Assembly (NCBI GenBank): GCA_915070235.1
Contig: CAJZFM010000019.1
Coordinates: 1-15,391 of the forward strand
DNA from: an uncultured Capnocytophaga sp.
GTDB taxonomy: Bacteria > Bacteroidota > Bacteroidia > Flavobacteriales > Flavobacteriaceae
Reading direction: 5' to 3'
DNA length: 15,391 nt
Program-made: the position numbers and the translations under genes
Shown: piece after piece, positions 1 to 6,882 of the stretch
Numbering within the stretch: position 1 is the stretch's first letter
Layout of the letters: every line of letters starts with the position of its first letter
Notes under the pieces: generated by a model
What the model saw: the letters and a program-made list of their open reading frames with translations, nothing else
Databases searched by the model: none
Told to the model about the DNA's origin: nothing

Positions 1-993
1 CTTTCTCTTATCAATGGGGTAGTAGGAGAGGCTTTCGGGAAACTCTATGTAGAGAAATATTTCCCTGCCAAGGCCAAAGAAGAAATGGTTACTTTGGTAG
101 ATTATCTTAAGAAAAGTTTCGCAGAGCATATCAAGAATGTGACTTGGATGAGCGATGCTACCAAGGAAAAAGCACTCCATAAGCTCAGCACTTTCAAAGT
201 AAAAGTAGGTTACCCTGACAAGTGGGAGGACTATTCTAAGATGTCTCTCTCTGCAGATGCTTCTCTTTTTGAAAACTTGATTAAGGTGACCCAGTGGGCT
301 TACCAAAAAGAGTTGGATAAGGTAGGTAAGCCTGTGGATAAAACCAAGTGGGAAATGACTCCACAGACAGTCAATGCGTACTACAATCCTCTCTATAACG
401 AAATCGTATTCCCTGCAGCTATTTTGCAAGCGCCTTTCTTTAGTTTTGAAGCAGATCCTGCTGTGAACTTTGGAGGAATAGGAGCTGTAATTGGTCATGA
501 GATTACTCATGGTTTTGATGATAGTGGAGCCCAATTTGATGCTGATGGAAATCTACAAAACTGGTGGACTCCTGCCGACAAAGAGAACTTTGAAAAGGTA
601 ACCAAAGCATTGGCGGCTCAGTTTGACAAATATGAACCTGTAAAAGGTATTTTCGTCAATGGTACCTTTACCAATGGGGAAAACATTGCTGACCTTGGTG
701 GAGTGAATATCGCTTTTGATGCGCTTCAAATGTATCTCAAAGATCATGGTGCTGTGGCTGATATCAGTGGGTATAACCAAAATCAACGTTTCTTCCTCTC
801 TTGGACAACTGTATGGCGTACACTCTCTACGGATCAGTTTATGACCAATCAGGTAAAGACAGACCCTCATACCCCAGGCTATTTCCGTGCTTTTGCTCCT
901 CTGACTAATGTAGATGCTTGGTACAAAGCCTTTGATGTGAAAGAAGGTGATAAGCTCTATCGCAAACCAGAAGACCGCGTAAAAATATGGTAG
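1..993 (+). CDS. M13 family zinc metallopeptidase (neprilysin/PepO-like), 5'-truncated by window edge
   Basis: The reading frame is open from base 1 and ends with TAG at 991-993, so the N-terminal half lies outside the window. The residues before the first Met (base 85) align with the interior of the complete paralogue at 1988-4033, so base 85 is not the start. The C-terminal catalytic domain is intact. It has the substrate-binding NAYY motif, the zinc motif HEITH (496-510) followed by GFDDSG, the third-ligand motif ENIAD with its Glu at 679-681 and Asp at 691-693, and the terminal RVKIW typical of M13 enzymes. M13 enzymes are endopeptidases that usually cut oligopeptides. Location is probably the cell envelope, by analogy with the lipoprotein paralogue. 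Both motifs match the family consensus better than in the second copy. A heptamer-repeat hairpin follows at once. Confidence 0.95.
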   Translation, partial: LSLINGVVGEAFGKLYVEKYFPAKAKEEMVTLVDYLKKSFAEHIKNVTWMSDATKEKALHKLSTFKVKVGYPDKWEDYSKMSLSADASLFENLIKVTQWAYQKELDKVGKPVDKTKWEMTPQTVNAYYNPLYNEIVFPAAILQAPFFSFEADPAVNFGGIGAVIGHEITHGFDDSGAQFDADGNLQNWWTPADKENFEKVTKALAAQFDKYEPVKGIFVNGTFTNGENIADLGGVNIAFDALQMYLKDHGAVADISGYNQNQRFFLSWTTVWRTLSTDQFMTNQVKTDPHTPGYFRAFAPLTNVDAWYKAFDVKEGDKLYRKPEDRVKIW

Positions 994-1006
994 GCTCTTT
1001 TTAAAG

Positions 1007-1055
1007 TAAAAGATAAAAAGTAAAAGGTAAAACACTATAACCTTTTACTTTTTTT
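1007..1055 (+). terminator. Rho-independent-like terminator with heptamer repeats
   Basis: A 14-base arm at 1015-1028 is perfectly complementary to 1040-1053, with an 11-base loop and a T run continuing to 1055. The left arm sits in a tandem heptamer series with T at 1007, 1014, 1021 and 1028 (TAAAAGA, TAAAAAG, TAAAAGG, TAAAAC). It lies 13 bases after the M13 stop codon and should end that transcript. The stem is AT-rich, so termination strength is uncertain. Confidence 0.7.
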
Positions 1056-1096
1056 ATTTATAAAAGGATTAATACCTAACAAATAATTTAAAAGAA

Positions 1097-1510
1097 ATGA
1101 AATCCTATCTTATTTCAACGATAACTGATTTTATTGATGCTCCTATTGCATTGGTATATAGTATTGTTACAGATAATAGAAATTTCCAGTGGCGAGAGGA
1201 AGTCAAAAATATTGAGCTATTGGAAAATGGTTTTATTGAATATTACAAAGCAGGAGGACATACGCTCTTTAGTAATATTCGAAAGATAGAAAACGAGTAT
1301 TATGCCTTTACAATGCAGCATAAGCTATTCTTTGGAGAATGGGAAGGGAAGTTTGAATCTTATAAGGGAGGTACTAAAATCTGTTTTCAGGAGAAGATAC
1401 ATATCAAGAATTTCTTTTTGAGGCTTATAGCTCCTTTTTTCTGGAATCTGAAACGTGTACAACAGAACTATATTATAGCGTTAAAAGTAAAAGTATATGC
1501 AAACAAATAA
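1097..1510 (+). CDS. SRPBCC-family (START/Bet v1-like) small protein
   Basis: A 137-residue protein with the layout of short SRPBCC (polyketide-cyclase-like) proteins. An N-terminal strand leads to APIALVYSIVTD, the usual helix-forming stretch, then W32 in FQWREEV and alternating strands, including FGEWEGKF and GGTKICFQEKI. A long amphipathic C-terminal helix (LKRVQQNYIIALK) closes the cavity. The fold binds hydrophobic ligands; no ligand or catalytic residue can be named. No signal peptide is seen, so it is probably cytoplasmic. The start follows an A-rich leader, as is usual in Bacteroidetes. Its last 14 bases overlap the next gene in another frame, suggesting translational coupling. The pair sits between two M13 peptidase paralogues with no obvious functional link. 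Confidence 0.8.
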   Translation: MKSYLISTITDFIDAPIALVYSIVTDNRNFQWREEVKNIELLENGFIEYYKAGGHTLFSNIRKIENEYYAFTMQHKLFFGEWEGKFESYKGGTKICFQEKIHIKNFFLRLIAPFFWNLKRVQQNYIIALKVKVYANK

Positions 1511-1916
1511 GCACTTACATCTATGGTTTCCAACGATGGGGCTACATGCCTTGCATCAGGTAGAAGAGAGCATATCTTTTTGGCAATGGTATATTGACTT
1601 TGTAGATAAAATACCTTCCTGGTTGCAACTTCCGAGAATCTCGGAGAATGCACATTTGGCGAATGCTCACCCTGAATATTTCATAGGAGCCTCCATAGGG
1701 CAACTTGCTTTAGTAGCTCTTATCGCTTTTTTGTGCCGAAGGAGCGAAAAGGCCACGAGAATTGCTCTTGGAGTATATCTTATAGGACTTAGCTTCTTTT
1801 TGGTATATCACATTTTGATAAGCTATTTTACTCATTCTTATTCTCCTGTAATGGTAACCTGTCTTATAGGTGTGTATCTCATCCCTAAATGGATTTATCA
1901 AGTAGTGAAAAAATAA
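1497..1916 (+). CDS. HXXEE domain-containing membrane protein
   Basis: A 139-residue protein with the diagnostic motif HQVEE at residues 20-24 (H-x-x-E-E), followed by aromatic residues as in the HXXEE family, whose function is unknown. Three hydrophobic segments can be seen at about residues 66-86, 90-112 and 117-134, plus a hydrophobic N-terminal part around the motif. A further His-bearing segment (NAHPEYF) precedes the first clear membrane helix. The conserved His and Glu residues suggest metal or proton chemistry in the membrane, but this is inference. The ATG at 1497 overlaps the end of the SRPBCC gene by 14 bases, and the frame is closed by a stop at 1488. The only later alternative is Met14 at 1536, which would leave just five residues before the motif. 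Confidence 0.82.
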   Translation: MQTNKHLHLWFPTMGLHALHQVEESISFWQWYIDFVDKIPSWLQLPRISENAHLANAHPEYFIGASIGQLALVALIAFLCRRSEKATRIALGVYLIGLSFFLVYHILISYFTHSYSPVMVTCLIGVYLIPKWIYQVVKK

Positions 1917-1931
1917 TACTACTTTGTTTTG
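1900..1931 (+). terminator. Possible weak terminator overlapping the end of the HXXEE gene
   Basis: AAGTAGT (1900-1906) pairs with ACTACTT (1918-1924) across an 11-base A/T-rich loop and is followed by TTGTTTTG. The left arm lies inside the last codons of the HXXEE gene. The stem is short and AT-rich, so this could be chance. It also abuts the -33 element of the next promoter. Confidence 0.3.
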
Positions 1932-1959
1932 CATAGTACCTTTTAAATTCGTAACTTTG
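1929..1959 (+). promoter_or_regulatory. Bacteroidetes-type promoter of the complete M13 gene
   Basis: A -7 element TAACTTTG at 1952-1959 is preceded by TTG at 1929-1931 with a 20-base spacer, close to the TTG / TAnnTTTG arrangement of the primary sigma factor in Bacteroidetes. The start codon lies 28 bases downstream, giving a short leader. The M13 gene is therefore probably transcribed on its own, apart from the SRPBCC-HXXEE pair. Confidence 0.75.
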
Positions 1960-1987
1960 CGGGGTAATTAAAAATCATTTTTCTACC

Positions 1988-4033
1988 ATGAAAAAAATCA
2001 ACTTCAAAATGGGTTGGCTCACTTGTCTCACCATGGTGATGGCTTGTGGTAATTCCAACAAAGAAGAAGCCCCTAAAGTGTTTGCTGAAAAAGGACTTGA
2101 ACTCTCCGCTATGGATACACAGCTGCGTCCGGGAGATGATTTCTATAACTACGTCAATGGGAACTGGATGAAAACGGCTAAAATCCCTGCCGATAAGCCT
2201 GCTTGGGGCTCTTTCTATATGCTTATGGACAAAACCGATGAGCAGTGTCTTTCTATCCTTGATGACCTTCTTAAAAAGGAATATCCTAAAGGAAGTGAAG
2301 GGGAGAAGATACAAACGCTCTATAGGGAATATATTTCTTGGGATAAGCGTAATGCTGATGGGTTGAAGCCCTTAGAGGCATATCTCCAAAAAATTGATGC
2401 CATAGCGTCTTTAGCAGATTTACAAAACTATTTGGAAGAGACAACCCCTAAGCGCGCCAATTATATCTGTCCTGTAGGTGTATATACCGATATGAAGGAC
2501 TCTAAGATGAATGCTGTATATTTGGGGAATTTTAACCTGGGGTTGGGCAAGGATTACTACCAAAAGGAACACCCTAGCAATACGGAAGCCTTAGCAAAGT
2601 ACCAAGACTATGTTGCGGCCATTTTTAGAATGCTTAACGATAGTAATCCACGGCAGAAAGCAAAGCAAATTGTGGCTTTTGAGAAAAATATAGCCCACTA
2701 TATGCTTACAAACGAACAAGAGAACAATCCAAATCTTAGCTATAACCCTGTAACAATAGAAGAATTGGGGGACATGGTGAAAAACCTTCGTTTGCCTGAA
2801 TTACTTGAAAAAGTGGGAGTTCATACCGATAAGGTAATTCTCACTGAAATAGGTCTCTATAGGCAATATGATACTTTCATTAATGAGAAAAACCTACCTC
2901 TGATTAAGGATTATCTTAGATATAAACTGGTGGCTATCAATAGTAACTACCTCACCCAAGAGCTTAATGACCTTACTTTTGATTTCTATAACAAATACCT
3001 TATGGGACAGCAGGAGCAACGCTCTATGGACAAGCGTGCTATGGAGCTGATCAATGGAATCCTAGGAGAGGCCTTCGGTAAGCTCTATGTAGAGAAATAC
3101 TTTCCTGAAAAGGCCAAGGAAGAAATGCTTACCCTAATAGATTATCTAAAGAAAAGTTTCGCCAAGCACATCAAGGAGGTAACTTGGATGAGCGATGCTA
3201 CTAAGGAGAAAGCTATGGAAAAACTCAATAAGTTCTCTGTAAAGGTGGGGTATCCTGACAAGTGGAAGGATTATTCTCAGCTTACTATAAGTGCTCAAGT
3301 CTCTCTTTTTGAGAATATTACACAGGTCAGTCTGTGGGCTTTTCAGAAGGCTATAGCAAAAGTAGGAAAAGAGGTAGATAAAACCGAATGGGTGCTTCCT
3401 CCTCAGACAGTGAATGCTTATTATGACCCTACTAATAATGAGATTGTTTTCCCAGCGGGTATTCTTCAACCGCCTTTCTTTAGTTTTGAGGCCGATCCAG
3501 CAGTGAACTTTGGAGGCATTGGCGGGGTGATTGGCCATGAAATGACCCATGGATTTGATATTAGTGGAGCTGAGTTTGATGCCGATGGGAATCTACAGAA
3601 TTGGTGGGCACCTGCCGATAAAGAGCGCTTCCAAAAAGTAACAGACGCTTTGGCTAAACAATATGACAAATATGAGCCAGTAAAGGGTATTTTTGTGAAT
3701 GGTACCATGACCAATGTAGAGAATATTGCTGATCTCGGAGGGGTAAATATCGCCTTTGATGCACTTCAAATGTATCTCAAAGATCATGGCAGAGTAGCCG
3801 ATATCAGTGGGTATAACCAAAACCAACGTTTTTTCCTCTCTTGGGCAACCGTATGGCGTACACTTGCTTCTGAGTCATACTTGATTAACCAAGTAAAGGT
3901 AGACCCTCACTCCCCAGATTATCTCCGTGCCTTCGCTCCACTAACCAACATAGATGCTTGGTATAAGGCCTTTGATGTAAAAGAAGGTGATAAGCTCTAT
4001 CGCAAATCAGAAGACCGCGTAAAAATATGGTAA
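1988..4033 (+). CDS. M13 family zinc metallopeptidase, lipoprotein (neprilysin/PepO-like)
   Basis: A full-length 681-residue M13 endopeptidase. Residues 1-20 form a lipoprotein signal peptide ending in VMAC (Cys20). The following GNSNKEE has a Lys-acidic-acidic group resembling the Bacteroidetes surface-export signal. The N-terminal M13 domain begins near RPGDDFYNYVNGNW (47-60). The catalytic half has NAYY (476-479), HEMTH (517-521; His517 and His521 bind zinc, Glu518 is catalytic), ENIAD (578-582; Glu578 is the third ligand) and a C-terminal RVKIW. It probably trims peptides at the cell surface or in the periplasm. Compared with the upstream copy and the family consensus, the residue after HGFD is Ile525 instead of Asp, and Val577 replaces the Gly before ENIAD. 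It has its own promoter and ends in a heptamer-repeat hairpin shared with the convergent operon. Confidence 0.96.
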   Translation: MKKINFKMGWLTCLTMVMACGNSNKEEAPKVFAEKGLELSAMDTQLRPGDDFYNYVNGNWMKTAKIPADKPAWGSFYMLMDKTDEQCLSILDDLLKKEYPKGSEGEKIQTLYREYISWDKRNADGLKPLEAYLQKIDAIASLADLQNYLEETTPKRANYICPVGVYTDMKDSKMNAVYLGNFNLGLGKDYYQKEHPSNTEALAKYQDYVAAIFRMLNDSNPRQKAKQIVAFEKNIAHYMLTNEQENNPNLSYNPVTIEELGDMVKNLRLPELLEKVGVHTDKVILTEIGLYRQYDTFINEKNLPLIKDYLRYKLVAINSNYLTQELNDLTFDFYNKYLMGQQEQRSMDKRAMELINGILGEAFGKLYVEKYFPEKAKEEMLTLIDYLKKSFAKHIKEVTWMSDATKEKAMEKLNKFSVKVGYPDKWKDYSQLTISAQVSLFENITQVSLWAFQKAIAKVGKEVDKTEWVLPPQTVNAYYDPTNNEIVFPAGILQPPFFSFEADPAVNFGGIGGVIGHEMTHGFDISGAEFDADGNLQNWWAPADKERFQKVTDALAKQYDKYEPVKGIFVNGTMTNVENIADLGGVNIAFDALQMYLKDHGRVADISGYNQNQRFFLSWATVWRTLASESYLINQVKVDPHSPDYLRAFAPLTNIDAWYKAFDVKEGDKLYRKSEDRVKIW

Positions 4034-4133
4034 TAGTGACCAGTGATTAGTGACTAGTGACCAATGACGAGTGACGAGTGACCAATACCCTCAAGAGGGA
4101 TAGTCACTCGTCACTTTTCACTTGTCACTATTA
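4031..4133. repeat. Symmetric heptamer-repeat hairpin between convergent genes; probable bidirectional terminator
   Basis: TAATAGTGAC at 4031-4040 is the perfect inverse of 4124-4133, and each arm contains the stop codon of one convergent gene. The + strand carries seven in-register heptamers of type AGTGAYN (4035-4083; one unit starts AATGAC). The - strand carries four of the same type (4129 down to 4102). A second perfect 12-base pair joins 4071-4082 and 4103-4114. A small CCCTC-AA-GAGGG hairpin (4088-4099) sits at the centre. The transcript could fold into a long imperfect stem in either direction. The terminator role is inferred from position; no long T run is present. Confidence 0.75.
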
Positions 4134-5828
4134 TTGTTCTTGTGTATAGAACCAAATATCAGGATTCTTGACACTAATCCATCCTAAGGTACCACTGCCG
4201 TAGTCGGTCATGGTGTAGGGGGCATTGTCGGTAAAGATTTTGACTAAGGGTTCTAAGTAGGAATAGTATTTCCAATTGGTGTTTTCATTAAGGTCTGTTT
4301 TCTCTACCAGATTTAGTTGGCTGGAGTCGCAGGCTACACCGAGGTAATCCATGTTGAGTACAGCATTCACATTGGTGCTACTACCTCCCGCGGTAGGAGT
4401 GCGGGTAAGATAGAAGTGAAAACCAACGGCACTGCCCTGTTTGCCAAAGTAAATCATAGGATTGAGTACTTCCCTTACCCGAACATTGTTCACCGTACGA
4501 GTACGACGCTTTACGCTATTATAGGCCGTTAGCATGGCATCACAAACGTAGTTGGTAGCAAAGTTGATTGTAGTGCGTTTGGTAGCAAAGTTGAACGGCA
4601 GGCGAGGTAGGCGAGGGGTGGAGAGAAAGCGCACTTGGCTGTCCTTGGTACTTACCCATAGGTATTGTTTGCCATCTTGATTCACATCGGTGAGTTCATA
4701 GGGGGCATATTGTACAAGGGCTTCTACCAAGGGGTAGAGTTGGGCAAAGACGTTCCAGTTGAGGCTACGGACACCCTCCACTATATTCACTTGGTTGGGC
4801 TTGCCTACTACAGGAAGAAAGTCTAACACATAGCGGGTGGTGGCATTCTGGTAAAAACTAAAGGTGATGCCCGATTCCTCAGTATTGAAGCCCAAGCGAA
4901 CCAGAGGACTGGTATTATAGGGGGTACTGCTATAGGAAAAGTTCTTATACTGCTGATAAAGTCGGGTAAAGATAGCATTAGCAGCACAATTATCTTCGGA
5001 GAGGTTCAGCCAAAGCGAGCGTGCTGCAAAGTCATAGGGCAGTGTATAGCTTAGAGCTGCCTTATAGTTGCCATCAGGAGTGGAAAGCTCTTGGTTGTCC
5101 TCTGAAAGGTTTAGCTCTGAAAAGGTATATCCCTCTATGGGGGTAGGCTCATAGAGCTTTAGTCCGTTTTCGGTATAGGCATAGGCTACACGCTGGGAGC
5201 CTCCCTCCCAAGAGAAACTCAGCTGATGTAGGGTAGGGTGTAGAGTAAGGCTTACCTGCTTTTGGTTAATGGATATAGGGGCGATACCAACGCTCTTTAA
5301 CAAAGCAGCCTTCTCGCGTATTTTCTCCAAATAGGTAGTCTTATCTCCCTCAAAGCGAGAGAGTGTAATAAGGTTATTGGATCGCTTGCCACGTAGGGAA
5401 AACACCCCGTCCTTATAGGACTGGATTTCAAACTGGTTATCTCCCTCCTTGCCATGAGGAAAGAGGAAGGAGGGTTCTACAAAGTAGTGCAATACCTTAT
5501 TGTAAGTATCAAAGGAAAGGATTGCCTTCTCCCCGAAGAGGAGCGAGTAGTCGGAAGTCTCTTCAGTAGGGAGTTCTTCTGAGGCGGCCGTTACCTTGCC
5601 ATGGGCGAAGGAGACTAAGACATTGTGCCCCCCATAGGCTTGTTTTTCGCCAGCGTAGAGGGTGAGCAGCCATTGGGGTGTTCCCTCAAGAGCGGCGGCA
5701 TAGTCGGAAAGGGTCTGGTTAGTGCGCTGTACATAGCTGGCACCTTCTCCATAGACGGCTTCTTCTTTTTGGCTACAAGCGGCCAAGAGAAGCAGAGATG
5801 AAAGGAGTATATAGGATTGTTTTTTCAT
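4131..5828 (-). CDS. DUF4302-type surface lipoprotein with duplicated C-terminal module
   Basis: A 565-residue predicted lipoprotein: a signal peptide ending LLAAC (Cys18), then SQKEE, a strong match to the Lys-plus-acidic surface-export signal of Capnocytophaga. Residues 40-160 look like DUF4302, with W53, YGG at 65-67, LSFDTYNKVLHYF at 104-116 and SLRGKRSNN at 144-152. The family has no known function. The C-terminal half contains two related modules, about 281-404 and 429-563. Shared landmarks are NW (357/518), PLV (366/527), APY-x-x-TD (375/536) and W-x-S-x-K (391/550). It is the last gene of the SusC-SusD operon, 3 bases after the metallohydrolase gene. The likely role is substrate binding at the outer surface, inferred from context. 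Family assignment is from memory of its motifs. Confidence 0.82.
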   Translation of the reverse strand: MKKQSYILLSSLLLLAACSQKEEAVYGEGASYVQRTNQTLSDYAAALEGTPQWLLTLYAGEKQAYGGHNVLVSFAHGKVTAASEELPTEETSDYSLLFGEKAILSFDTYNKVLHYFVEPSFLFPHGKEGDNQFEIQSYKDGVFSLRGKRSNNLITLSRFEGDKTTYLEKIREKAALLKSVGIAPISINQKQVSLTLHPTLHQLSFSWEGGSQRVAYAYTENGLKLYEPTPIEGYTFSELNLSEDNQELSTPDGNYKAALSYTLPYDFAARSLWLNLSEDNCAANAIFTRLYQQYKNFSYSSTPYNTSPLVRLGFNTEESGITFSFYQNATTRYVLDFLPVVGKPNQVNIVEGVRSLNWNVFAQLYPLVEALVQYAPYELTDVNQDGKQYLWVSTKDSQVRFLSTPRLPRLPFNFATKRTTINFATNYVCDAMLTAYNSVKRRTRTVNNVRVREVLNPMIYFGKQGSAVGFHFYLTRTPTAGGSSTNVNAVLNMDYLGVACDSSQLNLVEKTDLNENTNWKYYSYLEPLVKIFTDNAPYTMTDYGSGTLGWISVKNPDIWFYTQEQ

Positions 5829-5831
5829 AAG

Positions 5832-6872
5832 TTACCATTCGTATTGGGTGAAATCTTTAGTTTGTAAGAGGGCATGTCGCCTATGGATCTCGGTGCGGAG
5901 GGCATCAAGGTCTATGTTCCACTCACCACGGAGGTAGTTCTTGACCATGGTGATTTTCTTGAGCAAAATCTCTTTACCTGTATAGGTAGCGGAGGTGTTG
6001 TTTTTGCCATCAGCTTTGGCGAGTTCCTCTTCCCAGATGTATCCCTTGCGGAGGATACCTCGCTTCCAAGTATTGTAAGCGGTATCGTCCAAGCCATCAC
6101 CATCGGTATCATGGGCAGTGTCGGCGGCAGGACAGTTACATTGGTTCTTCTGGTAATAGATGATATAACGAGCGATGGTCTCCACGAAATCCTCATGGAT
6201 ATTGTCGCTGGCATAGGCGCTAATAAAGCCCGACTTGAGGTAGGTCTCGCCTGTCCAAGAGCGCGTCCAAGCACCACCCTTATAATCAGCTATAGAGAGC
6301 TTCTCAAATTCCTTAGGAACGATCTTGACTTGCTCCAAAAGGTGAGAGGACTCGTGATAGATAAGGCGTAGCACACGGTTGTCAATGTTCTTTATCTCGG
6401 TTGGGTCAGTGGTATTGGGATTTATATCATTCACCCCTAGCATCTCTATCTTTACTGCATTGGTAGCTAGGCCGTTATAAGCGGTACCCACATCAGAGAA
6501 AGCACGAGAGCCTATGAAAACCAGTTCCTTAGGGGAATAGTTTTGTAGGAAGCCCTTAGGAGTAAGCATTGTATAAGGCTCATAGTACATATACTTTAGG
6601 AAATTAGCCATTTGCAAGGCCTTCTCCGCAGAAGGCGGTGCCACATAGCGGAACATATTACGGCTGATATTGTTTTCAGAGAATCGGTATACGATATTTA
6701 CATTGTATGGCTGGGTGAATTTCTCAATGATATATCGGTCGAGTTCTGTACGGTTCTTAACCTCCTCAGGGGAGGAGAGTTGTACCACGCTTTGAGAGGT
6801 ATCGGGGGCGTCCTTGCTACAACCTATATAGGTGAGGGCAAGTAGGAGGGGGAGTAATCTTAATCGGTTCAT
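5832..6872 (-). CDS. Substrate import-associated zinc metallohydrolase lipoprotein (HExxH)
   Basis: A predicted 346-residue lipoprotein. Met at 6872 is chosen as start because it gives a basic signal peptide (MNRLRLLP) ending YIGC (Cys18) and lies 10 bases after the SusD stop. An in-frame ATG at 6893 would add an acidic, polar MTDNSTP and overlap SusD. After Cys18 comes SKDAPD, with Lys and Asp as in surface lipoproteins. The catalytic motif is HESSH (173-177). The downstream NIHEDFVET stretch (224-232) holds Glu227 and Glu231, candidates for the third zinc ligand. This matches the Bacteroidetes family of HExxH lipoproteins encoded beside SusC/SusD pairs. Residues 245-263 carry C-x-C and then DTDGDGLDD, a calcium-loop-like segment. 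It may process the substrate before import; the reaction is unknown. Confidence 0.86.
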   Translation of the reverse strand: MNRLRLLPLLLALTYIGCSKDAPDTSQSVVQLSSPEEVKNRTELDRYIIEKFTQPYNVNIVYRFSENNISRNMFRYVAPPSAEKALQMANFLKYMYYEPYTMLTPKGFLQNYSPKELVFIGSRAFSDVGTAYNGLATNAVKIEMLGVNDINPNTTDPTEIKNIDNRVLRLIYHESSHLLEQVKIVPKEFEKLSIADYKGGAWTRSWTGETYLKSGFISAYASDNIHEDFVETIARYIIYYQKNQCNCPAADTAHDTDGDGLDDTAYNTWKRGILRKGYIWEEELAKADGKNNTSATYTGKEILLKKITMVKNYLRGEWNIDLDALRTEIHRRHALLQTKDFTQYEW

Positions 6873-6882
6873 AGGAGTTGAA

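Noticed and set aside
553..1035. 160-codon open frame on the minus strand
   Set aside because: It lies antisense to the conserved M13 catalytic region, and similar open frames recur antisense to the same part of the second copy (3593-3826), so it is a codon-bias shadow.
1..4033. Duplicated segment as a composite transposon
   Set aside because: The repeated units are intact peptidase genes diverged along their length. No transposase, terminal inverted repeat or target duplication is visible.
4035..4083. CRISPR-like direct repeats
   Set aside because: Units are 7 bases with no spacers; this is a tandem heptamer array, not a CRISPR array, and no cas gene is present.
5874..6371. 165-codon open frame on the plus strand
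   Set aside because: Antisense to the HExxH lipoprotein gene, which has a signal peptide, a catalytic motif and operon spacing; the plus-strand frame shows no recognisable features.
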